From Flavipsychrobacter sp. (GTDB taxonomy: Bacteria; Bacteroidota; Bacteroidia; Chitinophagales; Chitinophagaceae): DNA of 64,000 nucleotides. Location: assembly GCA_041392855.1 (NCBI GenBank), contig JAWKLD010000001.1:253501-317500 (forward strand). Reading direction: 5' to 3'. Both the position numbers and the translations under genes were made by a program. A model generated the notes under the pieces. It was not told the origin of the DNA and searched no databases. It saw only the letters and a list, made by a program, of their open reading frames with translations. This document shows, one piece after another, positions 26,296 through 35,370 of the stretch (positions within the stretch are counted from its first letter, which is position 1; each line of letters starts with the position of its first letter).

Positions 26296-27723
26296 TTATG
26301 AAACGATCTCGCCGATAAGGGTAGCAGAAGTAGCTTCTTTGATCATCACATTTACATAATCCCCGATCTTCAAGCCATGATCACCTTTAGGGAAAATTAC
26401 CATTTTGTTTTGGCTGTTTCTACCTGCCCAATCTTGGTCGCTTTTTTTACTTCTGTTTTCTATCAGTATTTCAAATGTCTTACCTATATCTCTTTTATAA
26501 CTCTCTTCTGAATTCTTCTTTTTCTGTGTAATGATCTCCTCAAGGCGTCGTTGTTTTACATCTTCAGGTACATCATCCTTATATCTACGAGCTGCTAATG
26601 TGCCCGGACGTTCACTGTAGGCATACATATAAGCCATATCAAAGCAGCACGCTTCCATCAAGCTAAGAGATTCTTGATGGTCTTCCTCTGTTTCTGTACA
26701 AAAACCTGTAATAATATCTGTACTCAAACCGCAGTCAGGAATAATCTCTCTGATGCGTTTTACTTTGTTTAAATACCACTCGCGCGTATAGGTGCGGTTC
26801 ATAAGTGCTAGTAAACGGGTACTTCCACTTTGCACAGGCAAGTGTATGTTATTACACACGTTGTCATACTTTGCCATGGTAAACAATACATCATCTGTGA
26901 TGTCCTTAGGGTGAGAGGTGCTAAAACGAACTCGAAGCTTTGGTGATATTAATGCTACCATCTCTAATAGCTTAGCAAAAGTTACTTCTGTAACGGTGCC
27001 ATCAGAATTAGTAGTAGTATAGTAATAGCTATCAACATTTTGCCCTAATAGTGTTATCTCCTTATAGCCTCTATCAAATAGCTCTTGGCTTTCTTTCACA
27101 ATACTTGCTGCATCACGGCTACGCTCTCTACCACGAGTAAACGGAACTACACAGAATGTACACATATTGTTACAACCGCGCATGATGCTTACAAAGGAAG
27201 TAACGCCGTTACTATCCAAACGAACAGGGGAGATGTCAGCATAAGTCTCCTCTCTACTTAGTAGCACATTTACTGATTTTTGTCCCCCATCTGCCTCATC
27301 TATAAGGTTGGGCAGGCTGCGGTATGCATCAGGGCCTACAACCATGTCTACTAGCTTCTCCTCATCTAAAAGCTTGGTTTTCAATCGTTCTGCCATACAG
27401 CCTAAAACACCTACCAGCATACCTGGCTTGGCTTGCTTCACTTTTCGGAAGGTTTTTAGTCGGGTACGAACGGTTTGTTCTGCTTTTTCTCTAATAGAAC
27501 AGGTATTCAGTAATACAAGATCTGCCTCATTAAGGTCTCTAGTAGCTCCAAAACCCTGTTCTTGAAGGATGGAGGCTACTACCTCGCTATCGCTGAAATT
27601 CATAGCACAGCCATAGCTTTCTATATAAAATTTCTTGTTGTAAGTGTTTGGGTCGTCCAAAAATGGGGCATAAGCCTCACCTTGCCTGTTTTCATCCATC
27701 ACTTTATCAAGAGTGTCTGCCAT
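26296..27723 (-). CDS. miaB: tRNA-2-methylthio-N6-dimethylallyladenosine synthase MiaB
   Basis: MiaB adds a methylthio group to i6A37 of tRNAs reading U-starting codons, using radical SAM chemistry and two iron-sulfur clusters. The 475-residue protein has the N-terminal UPF0004 domain (YIESYGCAMNFSDSEV, LLNTCSIREKAE, LVGVLGCMAERL), the radical SAM motif CNNMCTFCVVPFTRGRERSR and a C-terminal TRAM domain (GKTFEILIENRSKK... GDYVNVMIKEAT). It is the first gene of the operon that runs through the sigma-54 regulator to secG. Confidence 0.96.
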   Translation of the reverse strand: MADTLDKVMDENRQGEAYAPFLDDPNTYNKKFYIESYGCAMNFSDSEVVASILQEQGFGATRDLNEADLVLLNTCSIREKAEQTVRTRLKTFRKVKQAKPGMLVGVLGCMAERLKTKLLDEEKLVDMVVGPDAYRSLPNLIDEADGGQKSVNVLLSREETYADISPVRLDSNGVTSFVSIMRGCNNMCTFCVVPFTRGRERSRDAASIVKESQELFDRGYKEITLLGQNVDSYYYTTTNSDGTVTEVTFAKLLEMVALISPKLRVRFSTSHPKDITDDVLFTMAKYDNVCNNIHLPVQSGSTRLLALMNRTYTREWYLNKVKRIREIIPDCGLSTDIITGFCTETEEDHQESLSLMEACCFDMAYMYAYSERPGTLAARRYKDDVPEDVKQRRLEEIITQKKKNSEESYKRDIGKTFEILIENRSKKSDQDWAGRNSQNKMVIFPKGDHGLKIGDYVNVMIKEATSATLIGEIVS

Positions 27724-27745
27724 ATTTTCCGATTAGAATAGTACG

Positions 27746-27753
27746 CAAAGATA
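27746..27753 (-). promoter_or_regulatory. -7 promoter element TATCTTTG for miaB
   Basis: On the minus strand TATCTTTG matches TAnnTTTG, 22 bases before the miaB ATG. A matching -33 box is not evident. Confidence 0.45.
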
Positions 27754-27870
27754 GTTAGTTTATACGGGTTCTCCATGATAAAGAAGCGTTAATGAGGTAA
27801 TAATGGCAGGCTTTATGGTTTTCCTATAAGTAGATTTTATGTAAATTTAGAAGATACTATATGCAGCACT

Positions 27871-29945
27871 ATGACAACACCCAAAAGATTTAAAGTAGCA
27901 CTCTCATTTCCTGGAGAATACAGACCTTTTATAGAACAAGTCGCAGACCTGCTTTCTAAAGAGTATGGTAGAGATAGTATATTTTATGATTTTTACTATG
28001 AAGATGAGCTAGCAAGAACAGACCTAGATAATTATCTCATGAACGTATACACAAAAGAGTCTCACCTCGTAGTACCGTTCTTTTGTGAAGATTATGCAAA
28101 TAAAGAATGGTGTAGGCTTGAATGGCGTTTTATGAGAGAAATTATCAAGAAAAAGAGAGGTGAGGATATTATGCCTTTTCGTTTTGATGATTCTAAAATT
28201 GATGGTTTATTGTCTATAGATGGATATATAGATATAAGAGGTAGAGCACCTCAGGAAATAGTCGACTTAATAGTTAAAAGAGTAACTAAGGCAAATTATA
28301 ATAAGAGTGTTAATCCAGTTTCGCATACATTAGTTTCTGTTTCTGATTTGCAGAATATAGAAAACCAAATTGCAGATCTAAGAGGACTTATTTCTAATAC
28401 TAATAACGATGATTTTAATACCCAATTAAAAAAATTAGAAGAGGAACGTGATGATTTAAAATTGCAGCTTCTTAAAAGTGAGGAAGTAAGACAAGAGCAA
28501 GAAAAGATAAAAGAAGAACTAGAAAAATCTCTTAGCAAACAAAAAGAGAGTGATATACTAAAGCAAAAAGCTTTTGAAGCTGTAGAAAAAGAAGATTATG
28601 ACACTGCAGAAGAATTGCTAAAAGAGTCTGCTAAAGATAGAATAAGTGAGGTAGCTGAGGATTTTTACCAATTGGGGAAAGTAAAAGAACTAAAGTTAGA
28701 ATACAGGCCAGCTTTAGAATACTATGAATTAGCTGTAAGGGCATCTCCTAATAATGTTGGTTATTTAGATAAGGCGGGAAGGTTATCTCGAGACTTAGGA
28801 TATGTAGATAATGCACTAAGATATCTTGACAAAGCAATAGTAATAGAGGAGCAAAAAGAAACGGGAACTAAAGATTTGGCAATATACTATAATGAAATTG
28901 GTTTGGTTTGGCATTCCAAAGGGGAGTATGATAAAGCGATAGGATATTATGAGCAAGCATTGGAAATAGATAAAGCATATTATGGGGATTCACACCCTAC
29001 TATTGCTACTCGTTATAATAATCTAGGTAGTGCATGGTATTCCAAAGGGGAGTATGATAAAGCTATCGATTATCACGTGCGAGCATTAGAAATAGATAAA
29101 AAATATTACAGGGATTCACACCCCTATATTGCTATTGATTATAATAATCTTGGTATGGCATGGGATTCCAAAGGGGAGTATGATAAAGCGATAGGATATT
29201 ATGAGCAAGCATTGGAGATAGGTAAAGCATATTATGGGGATTCACACCCTGATATTGCTATTCGTTATAATAATCTAGGTAGTGCATGGTCTTCCAAAGG
29301 GAGTATGATAAAGCGATAGGATATTATGAGCAAGCATTGGAAATAGATAAAGTATATTATGGGGATTCACACCCTACTATTGCTACTCGTTATAATAATC
29401 TTGGTTTGGCATGGGATTCCAAAGGGGAGTATGATAAAGCGATAGGATATTATGAGCAATCATTGGAAATAGGTAAAGCATATTATGGGGATTCACATCC
29501 CGATATTGCTACTCGTTATAATAATCTTGGTTTGGCATGGGATTCCAAAGGGGAGTATGATAAAGCGATAGGATATTATGAGCAAGCATTGGAGATAGGT
29601 AAAGCATATTATGGGGATTCACACCCCGATATTGCTACTCGTTATAATAATCTAGGTATGGCATGGTATTCCAAAGGGGAGTATGATAAAGCGATAGGAT
29701 ATTATGAGCAAGCATTGGAGATAGGTAAAGCATATTATGGGGATTCACACCCTGATATTGCTATTCGTTATAATAATCTAGGTGGTGCATGGGATTCCAA
29801 AGGGGAGTATGATAAAGCGATAGGATATTATGAGCAAGCATTGGAGATAATGCAACAATTCCTAGGTGAAGATCACCCCTCAACTAAGACAGTGAAAAAA
29901 AATCTTGTTCTTTGTATTTCTGAAAGAGATAAGAAACAGACATAA
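27871..29945 (+). pseudogene. TIR-coiled coil-TPR protein, frame broken by one-base deletion at about 29299-29301
   Basis: The first frame (27871-29319) encodes a TIR domain in residues 1-140, with the catalytic-type Glu84 in KEWCRLEWR. A coiled coil (about 165-230) and four and a half TPR units follow, after which it stops at TAG 29319. A second frame (29286-29945) continues the same TPR array to the natural end. Seven of eight repeats read CCAAAGGGGAG at the same point; the fourth reads CCAAAGGGAG, so one G is missing. Restoring it gives one 691-residue protein. TIR proteins of this kind are known or suspected NAD-cleaving immune effectors, with TPRs as sensor. The break may be real, phase-variable or an assembly error. 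Confidence 0.85.
28915..29850 (+). repeat. eight tandem 126-bp units encoding 42-residue TPRs
   Basis: The marker CCAAAGGGGAGTATGATAAA starts at 28916, 29042, 29168, 29294, 29419, 29545, 29671 and 29797. Steps are 126 bases except the fourth, which is 125. The units are nearly identical in DNA, including synonymous sites; only unit 2 and the end of unit 8 diverge. Differences between units cluster at a few codons (for example Asp/Gly before KAYYG, and TIATR/DIATR/DIAIR). Confidence 0.95.
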
Positions 29946-29946
29946 G

Positions 29947-29973
29947 AAAGCCCCGAATTTAGCAGGGCTTTTT
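29947..29973. terminator. bidirectional terminator between the TIR gene and the lipoprotein
   Basis: A 7-bp stem (AAAGCCC/GGGCTTT) around an AT-rich loop, with a T run on the plus side; it separates two convergent genes. Confidence 0.65.
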
Positions 29974-29992
29974 ATTGTTATAATGAGTATAA

Positions 29993-30454
29993 TTAGTCCT
30001 CCTCTTCCACGTCTTCAGATACTCTTAGCTTACCTAAGCGTGCTGTTACATCTACTTTAGTTTTTTTATAGATAAAACCAATATTCATAACTGGTTTAAA
30101 TACGGAGTAAGAGTACTTAGGGTAAAATACTACATCGTAGTTTGGAGTATTTAGCATCATGTTATACAAGGCATAACTACCAGTTGGGTTACTAAATAAG
30201 CCTCCACCAATAACAGGTATTTTAGCATATGATGGGCTTACTGATCCTTTTTGTTTTTTCGAGAAACGATTCCAGTCGATACCTAATACTTTAACTTGTT
30301 CAGCAGTTCCGCTTACTTGGCCAGATAGAATAAAGTCTTTCTTTTCAAATTCGACTCTTGCGTTTGGCTCACGCATAGCCTGATAACTGTTTTTACAAGA
30401 ACTAAAACCGAGAATAGCAACTAAGGCTACTAATAGAGATAATTTAAGATTCAT
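29993..30454 (-). CDS. predicted lipoprotein, 153 aa
   Basis: The N-terminus has a hydrophobic core and lipobox GFSSC (Cys20). The mature protein contains a region with the pattern ARVEFEKKDFILSGQVSGTAEQVKVLGIDW, followed by a Gly-rich segment (PVIGGGLFSNPTGSYALYNMMLNTPNYDVVFYPKY), which suggests a small beta-rich envelope protein. The last residues are acidic (DVEEED). I have seen similar small Bacteroidota lipoproteins with a middle Gly-Gly-Gly motif but cannot name a family or function. It has a good upstream promoter and is transcribed alone. Confidence 0.68.
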   Translation of the reverse strand: MNLKLSLLVALVAILGFSSCKNSYQAMREPNARVEFEKKDFILSGQVSGTAEQVKVLGIDWNRFSKKQKGSVSPSYAKIPVIGGGLFSNPTGSYALYNMMLNTPNYDVVFYPKYSYSVFKPVMNIGFIYKKTKVDVTARLGKLRVSEDVEEED

Positions 30455-30472
30455 AAGTGTTTATTGTGGTCG

Positions 30473-30503
30473 CAAGAATAATAATAAATACTTTATAATC
30501 AAA
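30473..30503 (-). promoter_or_regulatory. promoter of the 153-aa lipoprotein gene
   Basis: On the minus strand TTTG (30500-30503), 19 bases, then TATTCTTG (30473-30480), one mismatch from TAnnTTTG. It ends 18 bases before the ATG at 30454. Confidence 0.6.
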
Positions 30504-30537
30504 GAGATATAATATTATTGGTTTGTATCTATAAAAA

Positions 30538-30560
30538 AAGCCCCGCAATTTGCGAGGCTT
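30538..30560 (-). terminator. intrinsic terminator of the M16 peptidase operon
   Basis: On the minus strand a 10-bp stem (AAGCCTCGCA/TGCGGGGCTT with one T.G pair) precedes TTTTTTTAT. Confidence 0.82.
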
Positions 30561-30583
30561 TGTATTGTTTGTTAATAACCGTT

Positions 30584-32680
30584 CTATTTAAACTCACTAT
30601 CGTTTATACCTTTATTGATCTCTATAGTCTCTACCTCTGCTGTTATAGACTGAGGGCCAAATGATTGAGATACTTTGTATGGTATTTTATAACTTGTACC
30701 CGGCACTTCCTTATAGTTGCTATACTCACTTGTAGTAGTAATAGCTCCTTGAGGGCTTTCTTCTGTGCTGATAGATTTTACTAAAAGATGGTTTTTTACA
30801 TCGTAGTATTCTTTTGATTTTTTACCATCACCATCTTCTACTATTAGTACATAAGCATCGCTACCATTTACTTTATCCATACCGTCAAGAGTACGTTTGA
30901 TGCCATATTTCTCTGGGTGCAAGTCTGCATGTAGGTCTGCTTGTTGCTTGGCACTTTTCATTGTAGCAGCATCCATATCCGCTTTTTGGCCTTGCATTTC
31001 ATTGTAGCCTGTAGTGCCGTCAAATACTTGTTTTTGAACAACCATACCCATAGCTTCTACTTGAGTCTTTAGTTTGTTAGGAGACTTCTTGATCTCAGTG
31101 ATCGTCAATGGTATTTCCTGACCTTGAACGCTCAACATACCTTTACTTACAGATTTGACATCCAAAACAGAGGCAATAGTTTTTTCTCCACCAATAGCAT
31201 TGATGTAGTCAGAGAATATCTGTTCAGCAGTTACATCGCTAGGGGCAGCAGCTTTTTTAGCTACTTCTATTTTGTTGCCGTAATTATCATAGTAGTCTAG
31301 TTTACCGTCGCTATCAAAACGTTTTAGTTTGTCAGCTACTTCGTCTACACTACCTACAACCACAATATGTGCTTTGCTTGGGTCGATATACTTTTTAGCA
31401 ATTGCTTGTATATCATCAACAGTTACCGCACTAAGATTCTTCAAATAGTTTTGATAATAATCTTTAGGCATGTTGTAGCGCTCTACGTTAATAGCATATT
31501 GAGCAACAGTCTGAGGGCGCTCTAAACCAATTGCAAAACCACCTGACATATAAGATATCTGACGGTCAAGGTCTTCCTGAGATACTTTCTCATTGCGCAT
31601 ACGTTTCATCTCGCTCAATATTTCAGCAACAGAGCTGTCACTTACTTCATTGCGGCATTTAGCATAAGCGCTAAATTGACCAATGATCTCGTCTTGAGAG
31701 ATAGAAGAGTAAGAACCATAAGTCCAAGCGTGTTCTTCACGTAAGTTTAAGAATAAACGACCTGTAGAACCTCCACCTAATATAGCATTAGCTACTTTCG
31801 CCTTTACTACATCAGCATGTCCCGGTTGTAGGTCAACAGGGTAGGTAACATTGATGACACTTTGTACAGCAGCATCTCTTGGTACAAAAGCTACATTAGT
31901 AGCTGACGGTGTATTTACTTTGGCATATTTAGCAACAGGAACTGTTGCTTTTTGCCAGCTACCGAAGTATTTCTCTATTAGAGGCTTTATTTCTTTTACA
32001 GTAACATCTCCCACAACAGCCATATATGCTACGTTAGGGCGGAAGTATGTTTGATAGTATTTCTCGCAAGAAGCTAATGTCGCTTTTTCTACAGTCTTGT
32101 CTGTAACTACTTCACCGTAAGGGTGATTTGTACCATATTTAACAGCAGCAGCAACATTGTTTAACATGTCGTCAGGATCGTTTTCACTAGCTTTTAAACC
32201 AGAAAGTGTACGCTTCCTAACTTTCTCCATATCCTCAGCATTGAATTTTGCATTCATTGCTACATCACTCATTAGCTCTAGTAATTTCTTCTGGTGCTTT
32301 TTAAGGCTACTACCAAATACACCATTACTATTAGCGCTAATGTTGGCACCTATGAAATCTATTTCTTTATTATACTCATCTTTAGTACGTGTTTTAGTAC
32401 CTGAGGTTAATAGTTCAGAAAGGAAGGTAGAGTACCCTGCTTGGTCTCCCTCTAGTTCAGGGTATACATCCAATTGTATGCTACAAGTAATTGTAGGCAG
32501 TTTGTGGTTTTCTACAACGAAAACACGCATGCCATTATCTAGTGTGAAACTTTCTGTTTTACCTAGTTTTATTTCCGGTGCAGGACCTGGTTTAGGTCTT
32601 ACACTACGGTCAAGCTCTTGCGACTGAGACGCAGTAGTAGCTAGAGCAAGTGTTAATATTGAAAGAATGAACTTTTTCAT
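30584..32680 (-). CDS. M16 family zinc peptidase-like subunit without HxxEH
   Basis: The 698-residue protein has a signal peptide and two M16 domains. The first lacks the HxxEH zinc motif; the equivalent region reads GYSTFLSELLTSGTKTRTKDEY. The second keeps the arginine/tyrosine substrate-binding pair (LREEHAWTYG). This is the pattern of the inactive partner of a heterodimeric M16B peptidase. A further domain (about residues 490-698, GGEKTIASVLDVKSVSKG.. to the end) resembles an outer-membrane lipoprotein-sorting type fold and is an addition to the usual subunit. The active partner gene lies 42 bases upstream. Confidence 0.9.
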   Translation of the reverse strand: MKKFILSILTLALATTASQSQELDRSVRPKPGPAPEIKLGKTESFTLDNGMRVFVVENHKLPTITCSIQLDVYPELEGDQAGYSTFLSELLTSGTKTRTKDEYNKEIDFIGANISANSNGVFGSSLKKHQKKLLELMSDVAMNAKFNAEDMEKVRKRTLSGLKASENDPDDMLNNVAAAVKYGTNHPYGEVVTDKTVEKATLASCEKYYQTYFRPNVAYMAVVGDVTVKEIKPLIEKYFGSWQKATVPVAKYAKVNTPSATNVAFVPRDAAVQSVINVTYPVDLQPGHADVVKAKVANAILGGGSTGRLFLNLREEHAWTYGSYSSISQDEIIGQFSAYAKCRNEVSDSSVAEILSEMKRMRNEKVSQEDLDRQISYMSGGFAIGLERPQTVAQYAINVERYNMPKDYYQNYLKNLSAVTVDDIQAIAKKYIDPSKAHIVVVGSVDEVADKLKRFDSDGKLDYYDNYGNKIEVAKKAAAPSDVTAEQIFSDYINAIGGEKTIASVLDVKSVSKGMLSVQGQEIPLTITEIKKSPNKLKTQVEAMGMVVQKQVFDGTTGYNEMQGQKADMDAATMKSAKQQADLHADLHPEKYGIKRTLDGMDKVNGSDAYVLIVEDGDGKKSKEYYDVKNHLLVKSISTEESPQGAITTTSEYSNYKEVPGTSYKIPYKVSQSFGPQSITAEVETIEINKGINDSEFK

Positions 32681-32722
32681 ATAAATATTTTAAGAGAAGC
32701 TTTTTGAATTAAATAAGTTGAA

Positions 32723-34060
32723 TTAACCTTTCTTTTCTTCAGATTTTGGTAGGTAATAAACAACTAGTCTGTTTTGTTTTGTGAAATACTTATTAGCAAC
32801 ACGTTTAAGATCTGCTTTTGTAATACTGGTGTAGTTCTCCAACTCTGTATTAATTAGATCAGCATCTTTAAAATAAGTGTGATAAGTAGCTAAGTTTTCT
32901 ACAATACCTTGTATGCTTCTATTTTGTGTTACAAAATCATTCTCTGCTTGGTTGATAAGTTTTTGGTATTCCTCATCATCAATATTGCCTGTTTTTACTT
33001 TCTCAATTTCAGCAAGCATTGCTTCTTCTATTTCTGCTGGTTTTACACCTTGGTTAGTAATACCAAACATGAAAGCAACACCCGGATCTTCATTAGGTAT
33101 CATAAATGCACCTACTGCTAGTCCTTTTTGTTGTTTGTCTACAAGCTCTTTTTGGAAACGAGAGCTTTGACCTTGAGATAGCATTTGTGTTAATAATTGT
33201 AATGCATACCAGTCTTTAGTACCCATTTTAGGAGTATGGTATCCTATAACAACAGCTGGTAGTTGAACATTATCATAAAATTCAACACGCTTTTCAGCAG
33301 TTTGTGCTGGTTCTACTTCTGTAGGGCGTGGTATAGCTTTAGTTCCCCTAGGAATGCCACCGAAATATTTCTCGATGAATTTCTTAGTTTCCTTGATGTT
33401 CAGATCTCCACCAATAGCTAGTGTAGCATTGTTAGGTACATAGAAAGTTTTATAGAAATCCATGAACTCGCTCAATGTAGCTTGGTCTATATATTGTGCC
33501 TTACCTATTGGCGACCAACGATAAGGGTGTTTAGTATAAGCGTTTTCGTAAACAACATTCAATATCTGACCATAAGGTGTGTTGTCATAACGTTGCTTTT
33601 TTTCTTCTTTTACAACCTTACGCTGTGTTTCTACGCCTATTTCGTCAATTTTAGCATGTAGCATACGCTCGCTTTCCATCCATAGTGCTAGTTCTAATTG
33701 GTTAGAAGGTAGCACTTCGTAGTAGAAAGTACGGTCTTGAGATGTATTAGCATTTAGTTGACCACCTGCAGATTGTATCGTTTTCATATACTCACCACGG
33801 CCAATGTTTTCTGTTCCTTCAAATAAAAGGTGCTCAAAGAAGTGGGCAAAACCAGTACGTTGAGGGTCTTCGTTTTTAGAACCTACATGATACATTACAG
33901 ATACTGCTACAATAGGTGTAGAGTGGTCTTCATGTAAGATAACATGGAGGCCGTTAGGCAAATCATATTCCGTAAACTTAATATTACCTTTTGCCATAGC
34001 AACACTGCTAGACAATAGTAAAGCGCCCAATAAAAAGGAGCATAGCGCATTCAGCTTCAT
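32723..34060 (-). CDS. M16 family zinc metallopeptidase, active subunit
   Basis: This 445-residue protein has a signal peptide (ending SVAMAK) and the intact M16 zinc motif HFFEH in TGFAHFFEHLLFEGTENIG, followed by the distal glutamate region (EEKKQRYDNTPYGQ). The C-terminal half shows QSSRFQKELVDKQQKGLAVGAF. It is the catalytic partner of the next gene, which lacks the zinc motif, so the two probably form a periplasmic M16B heterodimer acting on peptides. The substrate is unknown. Confidence 0.93.
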   Translation of the reverse strand: MKLNALCSFLLGALLLSSSVAMAKGNIKFTEYDLPNGLHVILHEDHSTPIVAVSVMYHVGSKNEDPQRTGFAHFFEHLLFEGTENIGRGEYMKTIQSAGGQLNANTSQDRTFYYEVLPSNQLELALWMESERMLHAKIDEIGVETQRKVVKEEKKQRYDNTPYGQILNVVYENAYTKHPYRWSPIGKAQYIDQATLSEFMDFYKTFYVPNNATLAIGGDLNIKETKKFIEKYFGGIPRGTKAIPRPTEVEPAQTAEKRVEFYDNVQLPAVVIGYHTPKMGTKDWYALQLLTQMLSQGQSSRFQKELVDKQQKGLAVGAFMIPNEDPGVAFMFGITNQGVKPAEIEEAMLAEIEKVKTGNIDDEEYQKLINQAENDFVTQNRSIQGIVENLATYHTYFKDADLINTELENYTSITKADLKRVANKYFTKQNRLVVYYLPKSEEKKG

Positions 34061-34076
34061 ATAAATTAATTTTCAA

Positions 34077-34084
34077 CAAAAATA
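34077..34084 (-). promoter_or_regulatory. -7 promoter element TATTTTTG for the M16 operon
   Basis: On the minus strand TATTTTTG matches TAnnTTTG, 16 bases before the ATG at 34060. No convincing -33 box is seen. Confidence 0.4.
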
Positions 34085-34182
34085 AGCCTTCAATACTGAA
34101 TGATAAATGTTTATTAATAGAATGTGTCTTAATTCCCCCAAAATCTCCCCCATAGTTTGTTCTTTTGCACAAACTTTAGAAT

Positions 34183-34836
34183 ATGCTTAACACCGCTATA
34201 TATGATATGGATGGCTTGCTACTGGATACGGAACCATTGTGGGGAGAATGTATGTTAAGAGTAGCACAACATCATGGTATACCTATTTCTAGAGATAAAT
34301 TTAAGGAAACAACAGGATTGACAATATATGAGGTTACGGAGTATTGGGCTATAAAATATCCGTGGAGTGGTGCTAGTTCTATACAGGTGGCCGATGATAT
34401 ATTAGACGATATTATAGCAACCGCTAAAATAAAAGGATCGATTATGCCGGGCGTTTTAGCGTCTATCGATATGCTAAAAAAAGAAGGTTATAAAATAGGC
34501 TTAGCTTCTTCTTCAACTACACGCATGATAGATGAATTGATTACGCATTTTGATCTAAAGCAATACTTTGACGCTGTAGTATCTGCTGATATGGTTGAAT
34601 TGGGTAAGCCGCACCCAGCGGTATTTTTAAGTTGTGCTAAACAGCTTAACAGTACTCCTCTTGAGAGTGTTGTATTTGAGGATTCTATAAATGGTGTTAT
34701 AGCAGGAAAAGCAGCTAGAATGAAGGTGATAGCTGTGCCTGATGAAATTCACTATGACAATCCAAGGTTTGCAATAGCGGATAAAAAGCTGAGCAGTTTG
34801 GAAGAGTTGAGTATGAACTTGCTGAGGACTATATAG
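34183..34836 (+). CDS. hxpB: HAD phosphatase, HxpB/YniC-like
   Basis: The 217-residue protein is a HAD-superfamily phosphatase of the beta-phosphoglucomutase-like group. Motif I is YDMDGLLLDTEP, motif II is LASSSTTR, motif III is LGKPHPAVFL and motif IV is VFEDSINGVIAGKAA. The WGECMLRVAQHHGI cap start resembles E. coli HxpB (YniC), which dephosphorylates hexitol phosphates and 2-deoxyglucose-6-phosphate; the true substrate is uncertain. The gene overlaps the convergent anti-sigma gene by eight bases, with no terminator between them. Confidence 0.85.
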   Translation: MLNTAIYDMDGLLLDTEPLWGECMLRVAQHHGIPISRDKFKETTGLTIYEVTEYWAIKYPWSGASSIQVADDILDDIIATAKIKGSIMPGVLASIDMLKKEGYKIGLASSSTTRMIDELITHFDLKQYFDAVVSADMVELGKPHPAVFLSCAKQLNSTPLESVVFEDSINGVIAGKAARMKVIAVPDEIHYDNPRFAIADKKLSSLEELSMNLLRTI

Positions 34837-35347
34837 CTTTTAGTTTATTGTTGTGTAGGAACTTTTCTATTAATACTAAAACCATGATCATTACTGCGAA
34901 GGAAGTAATGTAAAGTGCCGTATCGCTTATCTGGATATTGGCAACAAATTGAGGTAATTCTATATCTCCAAAGCCGAAATTAGAAGATGGATTATTTGTA
35001 TTGGTAAATCTCCAATCTGCTTGTGCTAATGTATAAATGATAATAGAGGATATGGAAACAGCGAAAAAAGCAGCGACTCCCTTTATGCCCCAGTCTAACA
35101 GCAAGGTTGAGCGTTTTTTCTTTGCACTTTGTTCTATGTTGCTCATTACATCTTTAGCAAAACTATCAGACGTCTTTATTATAGCTGTGTTTAAAGAGAT
35201 TTGATTATTCAACGCTAGTAGCTCTTGATAGGTAGACTGCCAAATAGCATCAGTATTTATTAATGCTGATATACGGTTGTGGTCTTGTTCGTTACAAGTG
35301 CCATCTATATAATCCCACAGTTGTATTTCTATCTCTTCGTGTTGCAT
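34829..35347 (-). CDS. probable anti-sigma factor, membrane-bound
   Basis: The 172-residue protein follows the ECF sigma gene by 23 bases. Residues 1-75 are a soluble domain (EIQLWDYIDGTCNEQDHNRISALI...) typical of anti-sigma N-termini, without a HxxxCxxC zinc motif. Two membrane helices follow (about 85-107 and 143-162). The layout sigma gene then membrane protein is the common form for an ECF pair, so it most likely holds the sigma factor at the membrane until a signal arrives. The signal is unknown. Confidence 0.75.
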   Translation of the reverse strand: MQHEEIEIQLWDYIDGTCNEQDHNRISALINTDAIWQSTYQELLALNNQISLNTAIIKTSDSFAKDVMSNIEQSAKKKRSTLLLDWGIKGVAAFFAVSISSIIIYTLAQADWRFTNTNNPSSNFGFGDIELPQFVANIQISDTALYITSFAVMIMVLVLIEKFLHNNKLKAI

Positions 35348-35370
35348 CTCTTTTCTGTTATAAAGTTAAG

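Noticed and set aside
29286..29319. Programmed -1 translational frameshift joining the two TIR-TPR frames
   Set aside because: The overlap reads TCC AAA GGG AGT in the first frame, which is not an X XXY YYZ slippery heptamer, and no stimulatory structure stands out. The other seven repeats carry the extra G, so a plain deletion explains it better.
28915..29850. CRISPR-like repeat array
   Set aside because: The 126-base units are contiguous without spacers, stay in frame and encode 42-residue TPRs.
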